A stretch of 64,000 nt of DNA from Zizania palustris (lineage: Eukaryota > Streptophyta > Magnoliopsida > Poales > Poaceae). The DNA lies in NCBI GenBank assembly GCA_019279435.1, contig JAAALK010000007.1:1-64000 (forward strand), read 5' to 3'. Both the position numbers and the translations under genes were made by a program. Each line of letters begins with the position of its first letter. Within the stretch, counting starts at the first letter, position 1. The notes under the pieces were generated by a model that was not told the origin of the DNA, did no database searches, and saw only the letters and a program-made list of their open reading frames with translations. Below, piece by piece: positions 23,668 through 35,635 of the stretch.

Positions 23668-24184
23668 GGTTCCCCACGGACGACACCAACTGTTGGCATA
23701 AAAGATTACGCTAACAGGTTTCTGAAGATTAGAAACTAACAAACGAAGTGTTTGCGAAGGAAACTATTCCAAGCCTCCGAAAGGATAATAACTTAGAATA
23801 GTTTGAAAGTGTGTATTGAATAACTTGTATTTGGTCCGTATTACAGGGTTAAATGGGGGGTATTTATAGGCCCAAACATTAAGGAAAAGACCTTTTTACC
23901 CCTCTATTACAACCGACATAGTGAAACTATTCGGTACCCTTAACAGGGCTAAAATGGTAAAAGACTAATCTAATGAGAAAGAAGATAAGTCTTCCATCTT
24001 AGCTGGCAAAGAAGTTCTCGGAAGAGTCCAAGTTCGAAGATATACTCCGAACTAAAGCCCGTCATCATACTTCGAACTTGACTTGATGCATCTTCGAAAC
24101 TATATGTTGGAAGTCTTCGTCTTAATCACCAGACTTTACTTCATCACTGCAATAACCCTGAAGATGGAATATTTTCCCCCAACA
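23668..24184 (-). repeat. 5' LTR (494 bp) and primer site of element C
   Basis: LTR 23691-24184, TGTTGGCATAA to CCCCCAACA on the plus strand. On the minus strand TGGTGTCGTCCGTGGGGAA follows (about 23688-23670), a variant of the TGGCGCCGT site of the other Tat elements, whose first nine bases match the 3' end of plant tRNA-Asp. The LTR at 51489-51981 is the same family. The flank GCTAT (24185-24189) may be a target duplication but C's other end is lost. Confidence 0.92.
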
Positions 24185-25785
24185 GCTATATTATTGGTGG
24201 ACTTAAAGTTGAGCCTTGCGGAGTACATCTCTCTTTGCCCTGAAGGCGAAATTATCACTGCTCCAATGCCTTCTCCGGATGCTTGAAAAGCTCCATCGGA
24301 GTATATGGTCCAAATTCCTTCGCTTGATTTTTCTAGAGGCCATATTGCAGACGGAGTCCATTCTGCTACAAAGTCTACCACCACTTGTGACTTGATTGAT
24401 GTACTTGCTACAAAGGAGATATCGAAGGGTGCTAGCTCGATGGCCCATTTTCCAATTCTCCTCATAGAATCTTTACTTTGGAGCATATCTCCCAAAGGAT
24501 AAGAAGTTTGTACAATTACATTATGTGCTAAAAAATAATGTTGCAATTTCCTTGAAGCCATTATCTCGAGCTCGGAATATCTTGTTTTTTCTCCAGATAA
24601 AGCTTCGGATACAAAATATACTGGATTCTGCACCAACTTCCCATTGAAATCAACTTCTCAAACAAGGACTGGCTGACAGCGGAGCTGGTAGCTGCAAGGT
24701 AAAGAAGAAGGGTTTCATCTGCCGTGGGCACGGTGAGTGTTGCGAGATTGCTAAGATAATTTTTAATATCATCAAAACTCTTTTGCGAAATCTTCAGACC
24801 CTTTTAATGCTTTGAAAATGGGTAGGCTTCGTTCTGCAGACCTTGCTAAAAATCTGCTGAGCACTACAAGGCGTCCAGTAACCTTATGTACCTGTTTTAA
24901 ATTCTCCGGCGGAGCCATTCTTTGCAATGCAGTTATTTGAGTTGGGCTAGCTTCGATTGCTCTACTCAAAACTAGATACCCTATCAACTTTCCAGCTTGA
25001 GCCCCGAAGATACATTTTTCGGGGTTGAGGCGGACTCCACATGCTTGGAGGCTCTCAAATGTTTCCGCTAAGTCTAGGCTATACTGGTGCTTTAAAACAC
25101 TCTTTATTACAATATCATCCATATAGGCTTCTACATTACGGCCTATCTGGTGACTTAGAGCCTTAGCAATTAATCTTGAAAAGGTTGTCCCGGCATTTCT
25201 CAAGCCGAAGGGCATTCTTACATAACAAAAGACTCCCGAAGGAGTTACGAAGCTTGTTATGATTTTGTCTTCGCGCTTTAACCATATTTGATGATATCCA
25301 GAGTACGTGTCGAGGAAACTAAATAACTCCAAACCAGTGATGGAGTAAACTAATTGATCTATACGGGGCATGGGGTAGGGGTCACGTGGGCATGCTTTAT
25401 TCAAAGATGTAAAATCAATACACATGCGCCACTTTCCGAAGGATTTCTTTTTAGCGAAGACTGGGTTGGCTAGCCACTTCGTATGAGCTACTTCTCTGAT
25501 AATTCTAGCCTTCAATAATTTCTCTACTTCTGCCTTAGCAAGGCTTGCTCTTTCTACTAATAACTTTCGAGCCCCCTGTCGAACAGGCTAAACCCTTGGG
25601 TTTACAAGCAAGCTGTGCTCAACGATATCTCGGTAACTCCCAGAATGTCTTCATCAGACCAGGCAAAGACATCCAAATTCTCTCCAACTACTTTTTCCAA
25701 TGAAGTAGTGATTTTCGAAGGCAAATCTTTGCCAAACTTAAAGGGATAGTCTTTGGCGTCCTTACCAATAATCTTCATTACGATT
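24185..25785 (-). pseudogene. Element F: Tat pol fragment (pro-RT linker, RT, two RNase H)
   Basis: Linker DVFAWSDEDILGV at about 25670, then RT from KARIIREVAHTKWLANPV (25510) through YMDD at 25125-25114 to 24772. A frameshift or small deletion lies near 24780 and another near 24660. First RNase H runs from QNPVYFVSEALSGEKTRY (about 24630); second RNase H starts IWTIYSDGAFQASGEG and stops at STNNIA (24185), where element C was inserted. It is very close to C's pol, so the host element belongs to C's own family. The right end meets an LTR fragment at 25786. Confidence 0.9.
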
Positions 25786-26492
25786 TCTCCTTCGGGACTT
25801 GGCTACTCCGGTCCCCTCTGGAGCCCTTTCGGAGCCCTCTCTTGAGACTTTCGGAGTCCCCTCCAAGAGCCGCTTTGGAGTCCACCTCGGAGCCCTCCTC
25901 AGAGTCCCCTTCGAAGCCTACTTTGGAGACCCCTCGATGAGCTCCAGCCAATATCCTCCGGTAGGTACTCCGATCTAGAAGAAATATCCCAGTACTGCTA
26001 CAGTGTAAAGCCATACTAGGGGGCTAGCCTCTAGTATGTCGTATACCTACCCCTGACGTGATGTATATCTACCACGTCTGTAAAGTCGTATGTACAATAG
26101 CCTAGACTTTTTCTCCTCTTACCCCTATAAAGCCTATGGCATGTAGGGGGTATTTGGGTCTTTTCCATTGGCCTGCGTGCCTATAAAAGCAGGGCCATGC
26201 CCTTGTAACAAGGGCACATGCTCAGTAGAGGCAAAACTATGGCAAATCAACTATAAACTGGACGTAGGGTTATTATCTCTCTTGGTAGTCCCGAACCAAT
26301 ATAAACCCTATCTCCCTCTACGAGAATCCTTCGAGGTTCATACCATACACTATACACCATCCCATAGAAACCTGTTTGTAACTAACACGATTGTTACAAT
26401 AGTTGGCACCGTCCATGGGGACCCTAGTACTAAAAGCTAGTGTCTCTGCCATCACTCGTGCCTCGGAGTACACCCTTTGGCAATGGGCTCCG
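25786..26492 (+). mobile_element. Truncated LTR with primer site, same family as G's LTR
   Basis: Contains the family's R/U5 region, with CCTATAAAAGCAGGGCC near 26179 and a conserved end GTTACAATA (26401; CAACA decayed). It is followed by TGGCACCGTCCATGGGGAC and about 70 bp of leader. U3 is largely missing at the left. Short Ser/Glu-coding-like repeats of GGAGCCC at 25800-25920 are remains of U3. Confidence 0.75.
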
Positions 26493-27180
26493 AAAAAATT
26501 AAACTAAAACTTGACACTATTTGATTGAAATAGTAAAAAAGGATAAACATTTCGATGGTTTTCAGCAAAAAACGACAAAGCCTTTTCATCCCTTCGACTC
26601 GTGGCACCGCTTCGCGACTCCAAGCGCCAGCAAGCCACTTCCGCTCTCGATCCCCTCAAGCCGCTGAAATGCTTGTCCTGGCCTCCCTCTTGTGAATACG
26701 GTCGACACGCCATCACAATCAGCCGCACGTCCAAGTCTCGCTTCGTCTATTTGTGCACTCTTAAGATCTTCTCCAACTTCGCCCGGCCTCAAGCTCCCCG
26801 CTCGACCCTCAATCACCCACCGTTGACAGTCGGTCAGCATCTCCACCCTGCACAAACAAGACAAACCAAAACAAGAATGAAACGCACTGCCGAAACCCTC
26901 GGCAGCCACACCTTCACTCCACATCGAAACCCTCGATGCACTCCACATACTTTTGACCACTCATTCGCTCATACGCTCATCCTTGTCAATCACTCATCAT
27001 ACAGACCGAAACCACCCTTGGTTTCTCATCAGTGCAATTCCGAATCAAAACTTCCAATCAGAGCTCTCTATTTCGCAAACAATAAATTATCAGAACTTTC
27101 GATACCATATCGAAACTTCTAATTTAAACTCTCTTTTTCTAATTCAGAAAATAATTGGAACTTCTGATTCCAAATTGGAA
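26493..27180 (-). repeat. Fragment of a Copia SIRE-like LTR
   Basis: Colinear and clearly similar to 40300-40830: shared CGACAAAGCCTTTTC, CTCTCGATCCCCTC and GTCAATCACTCATCA words in the same order. It is a diverged second member of the LTR family at 28029-40841. No coding sequence seen. Confidence 0.65.
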
Positions 27181-28028
27181 TTTCCGATCTGTAACAGCCC
27201 AAATTTCCAAAGGTAGAAATAAAAATGTATAAATATACTTTTCTAGAAAAGGGATTATTTTTGATTTTCTATGAAGCCGAAGATGTCCAAATAAATAAAA
27301 ATATAGAGAATTAATCCAACTAAGGTATGAGAAAATTACATTATATTCTTGAGGCCAAGACATATTTTTGGGAAATTTTACAAATTTTTATAGCCTTTGC
27401 AAGTAGCTCATAATTTTTAAACTATTTTCAGCAATTATTTTTATTCAAAAATGAATTTTAAATAGCATTGGGCTGCAACCCCCTTTTCTCTCTCTCCGAC
27501 CATCCCAGCCCGTTTACCCCCGCAACCTCTCACTGATATGTGGACTCTACTTGTCGACGCTCTCAGCCTCGCACCCGAACCCCTGGTCCACCTGTCAACC
27601 CACTCCCCTCTCTCAGCGCGCACCCTAGCCCACTTGTCGGCGCCGACCATTGCACCCTCACCCTCGCTCATCGTTGACCGGTAGAGCCCACCTGTCAGCT
27701 TCGTTTTCCTAGAGACCTCACGCCCCCGAGATCCCCAACCACCACCCTAACTTGCCATTCCGCCTCTGCCGTAGGCCCGAGCTCGATTTAACGCAGGGGA
27801 ATTACTCGTCGTTATGCCGGCACGCATTCCCCCTCAGATCCCATCACGTTAAGCCGCTTAATTGCTATAATCAAGTGCGGTTATCACCTCACCGGAGTTA
27901 CTCCTCCCTCTCAGCATTCACGGCGCCCAGCCCCTCCCCATGCCACCGGAATGCTATAAAAAGCCGCCTCGGCACACCGTGTCCAGTCCACACCGCTCCT
28001 GCCTGCCTTAGCCAGAACTGAGCACTCG
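27181..28028 (+). repeat. Probable Gypsy LTR beginning TGTAACAGCCC
   Basis: TGTAACAGCCCAAATTT at about 27190 is the typical start of LTRs of grass chromoviruses of the Tekay/Del type (TGTAACACCC). The rest is C-rich with a TATA-like GCTATAAAAAGCC at 27952-27964. The right end is cut by the Copia LTR at 28029. No open frame of interest; a host promoter is a less likely alternative. Confidence 0.5.
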
Positions 28029-29895
28029 TGTAGGATCAGATTAGGTGACTATAGGGGGGTGAATAGATGTATTGACAAATTCTCATGAATATGATGGTCT
28101 TTTCAAATCACCCAACGCTCCTCCAAAATATCAATTGAACTTAGAAAACTGATTGAACTGATAAATCACAAGTATTCAAAGATCAGTGAGAATGATTAAT
28201 GCACATACAACGACTACAATCAAATGTTGTCCAGGGTCGAACAACGAAGTGCCGAACCCTATTTCGGTTGGAGAATGAAATGCCGACTAACACTTTCAGT
28301 CGGTGTTTGAACTTCCAATTTGAGTTAGTCGGACTATGAACTACCGATTGGACCAAAAAATTGACAAAACAGCATCAGGGAATAAAACCATAAAAATCTT
28401 CTTCTACTGCTTCACACATATTACTTCACGAAAACACCCTGAGTTGCTTCAGTAGATTCAAATCAATCACTAATCTCACATTCTTAGGTTATAGAGCAAT
28501 CAATGATATGTTATAATCTGATTTATCCGAAGTAAAAACACAGATTCAGAGTAACTTGCACAAGATGATGATACTAAAAAAATGCTAATGACAGAACCAG
28601 TTCATACACACAATATTTCCCAAAAGAAGGATTGATGAACAGATTATAGTTCATGGCATCAGCAGCTCTAAGAAGAGAAGGACCAAAAAGAAGTGAAGCA
28701 AAACAGAAGGAAATTAAGACATAATTCTGATCTGTAATACTATATTGCATCAAGACCATTACCTAGGCAAACTCCTGTATCTCATCAAGGAAATTCCCAT
28801 GGCAAGGAGGTGATGAACAGTAGTGCTGATAAGAACTCACAGAGGTAGACTTGAAGAACAATACTAGGTGATCAAAAACAAAACAACCAATTTGTAATCT
28901 GATGCATTAGGGACTCTTGCTCAAAGTATACCCTGTAGCTTGTAAAATACCCACTGCAAATAATGGTAAACAGAGCTAGAGAATCAGAATACCACACAGA
29001 AAAATTCACAGCAATTTTTGCTACACTTTGATGCTTTGCCTGCGCACAGAAATGACTTCATGTATCATGCACATGTGCTAAGTAGTCCAGATGAGACAGC
29101 AAAAAGAGATCAAAGCTCCAGAGAGGAAGAACAAAGAATTTTAGGGAATTAAGATGAATAAAAACACATCTCAGTGAATACCAAACAATAGATCATGCAA
29201 ATGAACTTGGATCAAGTATACACATGCAAAACGTTGCAGTTTCTTGAGAAGATCTCAGCTAAGCTGGGCAATAAATTGAACTGAAACCTTCGGCAATGGC
29301 ACAGGCAAAATTAGCAAATGAAAATGATGAGGAACAGTATGCACTTCGGTGACTGCAGTGGAATAAAACCTAATAGTGCTCACTGCTCAAATGGAAAATC
29401 ATGATTAATAGCAACGATCCAGAAAATAAAACTTATATGGCAAATCAATTCTCAGACCAAGAAAACCAGAACACGAAACATTCTCATCAAAATTGGCTAG
29501 TACCTGTGCACTTGGTGGTGACCAGCGGCTCTGGCTAAAACTTCTTGGAGGCCATCGCTCACCACAGATATGAGGCAACGCTTTAGCTTTTTTGGCAATG
29601 CTACTGACGCTGAAGAAAAGAATATCGACACACTGTAGCTCTTCTGGTGGTAGCAGGCAGCAAGGAAACAAAAACAGAAAGCTAATGATTTAAAAATATC
29701 CTGATTAAATGCTCAAAAATGTTTCCCAAAAGATTAGCCCCCAAAGAGTTCAGCAAAAAGGTTCCCTAATCCCCTAGGCATGAGGTCCTTCATATAGGCA
29801 AGCCTATCAAGGTATTTCCCAAAAATGCCATTAGGGTTTAATGATCAAGTATTTACCTAAATACCCTTATGTATTTTCAGAATTAATAATTCTGG

Positions 29896-30471
29896 TGTTG
29901 GAACGACGGATCGAACCAGCAGGTTCTCTAAGTGGATGGAAGTGATGGGGTGCTGTGCGCAAAACTGTATTCTCGGATCGTGTGTTTATTACAACTGCAG
30001 TTGGGGGTATTTATAGGGTGACCCGCTCTGAAGGGTCGGTACCTCCGAACCCCAACTGCTACTCGGTCTGACCTAGGTCAGTGGTACAGACAAAGTATAT
30101 GTTACATAGTACAGACAAGAAGGTGCGATTCTGACAGCGTATCGGCCATGTCGGGCGTTGCAAAGGCCGCCCGACACGGCGCAGGCGATCACGATCTTGT
30201 CCCCGTACGGTCTTGACTGGGTCTTTTCCACGCACGGCCTCCCTCCGGAGCCTCTAGTCCACCCGAAGGTTGGCCCATGGCATCTGGCCGGTGGTTTTCC
30301 CCCCCGAGGACACTTTCGGCACGTCTCGGAGCCCCCGGAGGCCTCCAGTCTACTCGTTCGGAGGCTCAGGCACCTCCGGTGTAGGGCTTCGGGTCTTCCG
30401 GCCGTAGCCTTCCTTTAGAGCCATACGGGCCTTCACGTTCCCCACTGTCATTGGGATTATCTCCCCCAACA
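29896..30471 (-). repeat. 3' LTR of element D (576 bp)
   Basis: TGTTGGAACGACGG to CCCCCAACA on the plus strand. The minus-strand TATA box CCTATAAATACC lies at about 30009-30020. It is flanked inside by GTAGCCACTCGCTTCTTTCC, which on the minus strand is the polypurine tract. Confidence 0.93.
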
Positions 30472-31071
30472 GTAGCCACTCGCTTCTTTCCTCTCGAGGG
30501 TCCTGCACAAGAGAGGGTGGAAGCGCACATGATAATTCCGATAATCTTTATAAGAAATCAACTTACGTAGGGGCACTGAATCCCACTGCGGGGCGGCCCT
30601 GTTTGATTGTCCCGGAGACGCTTCGGAGCCTTGAAGCATCCTAGGGTCCGGAGGCCGAGAGCCAATCTCGGAGCACCTTCGGCGAGGTGGTTGCTTCTCG
30701 CCCCTTCAAAGGAAAAAGCTTTGTCCAATCGCTTTGACGCCCATGCGGCTTTGACCGCCAAGTTTCGATGCCCGAGGAGTTGAGATAGCGCATTACTTGG
30801 TGCAGTTAATGTGACAGACATGCGGGCGACACGGGGAGACGAACCGTCGGAGACGACCGCACCCGAGGCGCCAACAGTCTTAAATGCGAGCGTCGTGCGA
30901 TCGGCGCGCGCGTGCACCGAGCGGCGAAAGGTTGACCGGCGGCGGCCTCCATGCTTATATAGCCCCTGCTGCACCGGCCAAGCCCTCTCCTGCTCACTCG
31001 CTTAGTCCCTTAGCATTCTTAACGGCGTACGCTCGCTCTTGAGCCCTTGCTTCCTCTTGCTTCCTCTTTCT
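30472..31071 (+). promoter_or_regulatory. Upstream region and TATA box of the accessory gene, element D
   Basis: Holds the polypurine tract (30472-30500), the conserved GGTGGAAGCGCACATGATAA box (about 30509-30528) and the TATA box CTTATATAG at 30954-30962, 110 bp before the ATG at 31072. The same three parts in the same order occur in E (42982-43635) and H (52978-53583). Confidence 0.65.
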
Positions 31072-34000
31072 ATGGCGGAGAAGAGTGCTCCTGCCGTGGC
31101 GGTAGACCCCCGCTTCCTGCAGCGCCAAGTGGCGGCGGCGGCGGCGACCGCATCAGGCCCGGCAGAGGCACGCGACTCACGGGAGCTCCGTCCCGCTTCG
31201 GAGCGGTTTCGGGAGCAGACCCTGGAGCTAGGGCCATCGGCGAGCATCGACGCATCCATCGAACAAGCGATTGTGGGTCGCCTTGGCCCCGAATCGAGGT
31301 CTAGGAAGCCGGGCCCAGAATCAGTCCCAGCGCCGCGAGAAGGGGAGATCGTCATCTTCGAGGCCTTCTTCGACGCGGTACTGGGGTTCCCCGCCTCGGA
31401 GCTCCTTGCTGGAGTGCTGGACGTCGTCCACCTGGAGCTCCCGCAGCTGTCCCTAAATGTCGTGGCTCGCCTCGCTATCTTCGAGTGGGCCATGCACACC
31501 GAGGGCTGCAAAGGCAGGGCGGAGGTCTTCGCGCAGATGCGCAAAGCCCTCTGCCAGCCGAAGAAGAAGGACGGTCGGGTGCTGGCCTTCGGGAGTATCA
31601 ACTTCTAGCTCCGGAGGAGGTAAGCGGACTCCTTCCTAGCGAAGGCTATCAACGAGCGGTGGTACTCCAAGTGGGTGCACCGATGGTTCTATGACCTGGT
31701 GGGGCTCAGCTCCGGAGCCGCGCCACATCTGGTTCCGGAGGGAGGCGGTCATCGAGGCCAGCGCCGGCTCGGTCTCCGCCCGGATCCAGCTTCTCCAAAT
31801 TGTCGCCCGCCGGATGAGTATGCGGGACCTGACGGAGGAGTTTGTGGCCCTCGAGATCCCTCCGCTGAAGGAGGAGTGGCCGACGTCGCTTCGGAGCAGC
31901 CAGGATGAATCAACGTCGACGGAGCTCTCTCGTCGGCTCGGTAAGCATCTGCTCTCTCTGGTCCCGCTCGTCTTTTACTGCGCTCGGGAGGCTTTCGGAC
32001 CTAACCTTCGGGTACAGGGTCGCTCGTCGCCAAGACGCCCAATGAAGTGGCCCGAATGGCGGAGAAGATCCTCGGGGCTCCTACCCCGGCAGAGTACAAA
32101 CAGCGGGTGGAGCTTGTGGGATCCTAGGGGTGGCATAACCGCGTGTGGGACGTGCTCGAGCTGTCCGCCCTCCACCTCTCCCGGAGGAGGAGGTCCTTCG
32201 CGCTGCTTTGAAGAGGAGGGTGGTTGACCTCGAGGCCGGCCCTTCCCCCAGGCGCCCTTCAAAGAAAAAGAAGATGGTGAAGGGCCCGAGGAGGCTCTCT
32301 CCGGCTCACTCCTATGCCTCCCACTCCGAATGGGGGTATTCCAGCGAGGGAGCCGGGACAGAAATGGAGGGTCCTCCGGCGGTCCTGGATCTGGTTCGAC
32401 CGGAGCGGCCGACTACCGAAGGATCCGGAGGCGCTCCTGCCCCTCCGAACCTTTCGGTGCCTGCTCCGGGGGCCGGGAAGGAGGCTCCGGTTAACGGAGT
32501 GGCGCCGTCGCCCAAGTCTACCCCCTCGCGCGATCCAGCCTCAGAGGGGATCTCCGCTAGCTCTCGAGCGAGTAGGGAGACCGATAGCCTAGACCGGGGG
32601 GGATTGGCTGATCCCCTCGGAGCCGTCGAAAGAAGCGCCGATGTCGAGGCCGAACTCGCCACAGCGGCGGTGGATTCCCCGGTGAACTCGGTAGACAATC
32701 TGTTCTATCGGCCGGTTACTCCGAGGGGCGTCCAGCCTTCGGAAGCCTCCATCGAGGCCGCGGACGAAGGTACGTAAACTCGTTCATCCTTTACTCAAAG
32801 CACTGGGCCCTTTCAACCTTAACCTCTTTCTTCTGAGCACGCACGTCTGTTCGGGCTTCAGATCAGGCCTTGATTCCTTCCGAGGATGGCGCCAACACAG
32901 GGTCCAAAATCCCTGCCAACGCAGCGGGGGCCTCGGAGCCAGGTGACGAGGTGGAGTCGGAAGAGGCCCCTGAAGAAGCTTCTGAGGGGGCTGACCGAGA
33001 GACCGGGGTCCGGCCCCGGCCGCCCTCTAGCTTGAGGGGCGCACGCTCTAGCGTGCCCCTCTTGTGCCCCTTCCTGGAAGAAGGCGAAGACTTTGCCTCG
33101 AGGGTGGCTCCGGTCCACGACTCCTACCTGGCTTTCGGACAGCCTCGAGCTCAACCGGGCCATCGAAAATGTCGTGGGCCAGGTATTTCCCCGGAGCGCA
33201 CCCTAGCGAGCCCCTAGTCTCCTCCCTGACTCGCCGTTTCGTGTGTAGGTAGCCGCGCTGACGTAGGGCTCGATGCTCTCCCTACTCTCCGAATGCCGCC
33301 ACCATGAGAGCAGCACTTCGGAGCTCTCCGGCCGAGCAGATGTGGCTGAAAGGTTGGTCCGCGAGCAAGCGGCCGAGATCGAAGGCCTTCGCTCCCAGGC
33401 CGCTAGAGCCGAGGCGCTCGAGGCCCAAGTAGCAGAGGTCGACTCCCTCAAGGCCCGAGTCGCTGAACTGGAGGGACTCCGGGCACGAGCCGCTCGAGCG
33501 GACGAACTCGAGGTGGAGGTCGATGCCTTTCGGGCCCAGGCTGCCGAGGTCGAGTGGCTCCGGTCCTGAGCCAAAGATGCAGAGCGACTCGAAGGAGAAG
33601 TCTTCGTGCTTTAGGCTCAGGTCTCGGACATGGACGAACTCCGGGAGGCCGCGGCCAACGCCGAGGCCCTCGAAGATCGAGTGCTCCAGGTAGAGCGGAC
33701 CGCAGCGGACCTCCTGGTACGGAATGAAGAGGCGACCGAAGCGTTGGCCTAGGGGGAAAAGACGGTGGCCGACAACGTAGTGTCCCTCCGGAGGGTGCTG
33801 GTGCGCTATGGCACCGGGTGCACGGCCTTCGACGTCTCCTGGGAGCCCCTTAGCCGCCGGCTAAAGTTCGTCCAGGCCGCCGTCCGGCAGATAGGCCTCA
33901 CCGTGTTGAAGTATTGTGAGGTATCGGCCCGGATAACTGCGCTCGGGATCCTCTGACATCTCGAGACGTCCGGCCTCCCCCTTCCTTCGCCTTCGAGCTC

Positions 34001-34776
34001 ACACCCCGTCGTATTCAGTGGGAGCCACCTCCTGTTTCTGAGCCCGGCGGTAGCTCAGTCCTGGAGAGCCCTCCAGGCGACCTGGCAAGCTGAGGGCCCT
34101 GACGCAGTTAAGGCTTGGCTGGACGAGGCCCTTCGTTCGAGCGAACCTCTGGCCCCTTCGAAGCCTTCGGCCACGGCACGCCAACCGGACCCGAAGGTGT
34201 AGTCTCCTTAGGGTCTTTGTGCTGCAAATCTTGTAATAGTTTAGAAACTTATTTATGCATTAATAAAGGGTACTTGCTTTTCGGGAACTTATTCAGGGTG
34301 TTTGGTCCGCTCGCGATTGCGACATTAAGGTACTTGAGCCTGACGGAGCCCTTCAGCACCGATGGGCTATTTTCAAAGCCCTTAGAGCTAATCGGTTCGC
34401 GCGCTTCATCCTTCCTCGGGATATCGATGGGTATGCAGACCTAGAAGTTCTTCAAGGGGTTCTGAGCCTAATTAAAGAAGAAGAGAAAGAGCCCCGAGCT
34501 CCGTCTTCATCGCCTGAACCGGTGGATTGGTCCGACGTGGAAGCTGATCCGAATGAAGCGCCGTCCGGGGCCGAGGATTTGCGTAGCTGGGCTCAATTGC
34601 AAGAAGATCAGAGGACCTTTCGCGCCCAAAGGAAAGAAGAGAAAAGGCAGAAGAGGAAAGAGAAGTCTAAGCGTACAGCGCCGGAGCCTCAGACAAGGGC
34701 GGGCTCCGGCCCGGGTGACTGTCCGGACCAAAGAGGCTTCCGGTTCCTGCTTGGCTTAGACAAAGACTTCGCTTAA
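31072..34776 (+). pseudogene. Five-exon accessory gene of element D (PF04195-like)
   Basis: Exons 31072-31940, 32018-32769, 32862-33182, 33249-34196 and 34297-34776, all introns GT...AG. Begins MAEKSAPAVAVDPRFLQ; the N-terminal domain has EIVIFEAFFDAVLGFP and NVVARLAIFEWAM. Exon 2 carries SKKKKMVKGPRR; exon 3 SSVPLLCPFLEEGEDFASRV; exon 4 an Ala/Glu/Arg coiled coil then RYGTGCTAFDVSWEPLSRR; exon 5 an acidic EEEKEPRAPSSSPEPVDW and the end RFLLGLDKDFA. Nonsense changes at 31606 (CAG to TAG) and about 31620 (TAC to TAA), a frameshift near 31720 and stops in exon 4 inactivate it. Exon 5 is intact. It opposes D's gag-pol. Confidence 0.85.
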
Positions 34777-34944
34777 CCTCTCACTTTTAATTCGCAACAA
34801 ACGTTGTATATTGTACGTTGTTTTGACAATGCAAATAATCGAAGCCTTCCTTCTTTGCTCCTTCCCCCCTCCTTCGTGTGCAGACGGCATGTCGACTGGG
34901 CGTGGACAACAGTGAGGAAGGCGGAAGAACTAAGATGCATCGAA

Positions 34945-35510
34945 CGGGAGCTCAGAGCCCGAATCGAGGGTGCGCCGAGCCGGAGCTCGGAACCCGAGTG
35001 TAGGGTGCGTCGCGCCGAAGCTCGGAACCCGAACCGAGGGTGCGTCGAGCCGGAGCTCGAAACCCGAATCGAGGGTGCGTCGAGCCAGAGCTCGGAACCC
35101 GAATGTAGGGTGTGTCGAGTCGGAGCTCGGAACCCGAATCGAGGGTGCATCGAGCCGTAGCTCGGAACTCGATTGTAGGGTGCGTCGAGCCGGAGCTCGG
35201 AACCCGAGGGTGCGTCGGGCCGGAGCTCAGAACCCAAATCGAGGGTGCATCGAGCTGGAGCTCAGAACTCGATTGTAGGGTGTGTCGAGCCGGAGCTCGG
35301 AACCCGAGGGTGCGTCGAGCCGGAGCTCGGAACCCGAATCGAGGGTGCATCGAGCCAGAGCTCAGAACCCGATTGTAGGGTGCATCGAGCCGGAGCTCGG
35401 AACCCGAGGGTGCGTCGAGCCAGAGCTCGGAACCCGAATCGAGGGTGCGTCGAGCCGGAGCTCGGAACCCGAGGGTGCGTCGATCCAGAGCTCGGAACCC
35501 GAGGGTCTAG
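34945..35510 (+). repeat. 35-bp satellite array of element D
   Basis: About 17 units of CGAGCCGGAGCTCGGAACCC plus GAATCGAGGGTGCGT, 35 bp, with a 30-bp variant lacking GAATC (for example 35290-35330). It lies between the accessory stop and the integrase end. The shared GGAGCTCGGAACCC core shows common descent with arrays of A and E. Confidence 0.93.
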
Positions 35511-35635
35511 TGAAAAGATGACGCTTAGATACTGACGGGTGTCAATTTTGGCCAAAACGTCCGCTTGATAGTATTATTGAATTGTAGACTAGGTACAATA
35601 GCGGCCGACAGCGGCCATCACCGGGAGACATAGAA

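Larger units (their letters stand above)
12456..24184 (-). mobile_element. Element C: Tat-lineage retrotransposon, 3' LTR lost, interrupted twice
   Basis: Minus-strand order is 5' LTR (24184-23691), primer site, gag (23628-22008), LTR stub (22007-20785), RT and RNase H (20784-19594), second RNase H and integrase (to 18720), solo LTR (18719-17481), integrase C-terminus (17480-16910), 61-bp satellite, and the accessory gene on the plus strand (12514-16147). The 3' LTR is missing. It is more AT-rich than A, D, E and H and has introns with T-rich acceptors, so it is a distinct family. Confidence 0.88.

Noticed and set aside
26168..26440. Small conserved frame MACVPIKAGPCPCNKGT, with a match at 49460
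   Set aside because: It overlaps the TATA and R region of the same LTR family in both places; nucleotide descent explains the match.
27441..28021. Possible host-gene promoter with TATA and first exon
   Set aside because: TGTAACAGCCC start fits an LTR, neighbours on both sides are LTRs, and the short frames show no similarity or splice continuation.
28574..29671. Short minus-strand frames of 60-90 codons
   Set aside because: AT-rich Copia LTR with no recognisable domain.
34773..35555. Repetitive open frames over the 35-bp arrays of D (same in E, 47504-48536)
   Set aside because: Satellite reading frames with no start context, domain or conservation of one frame.
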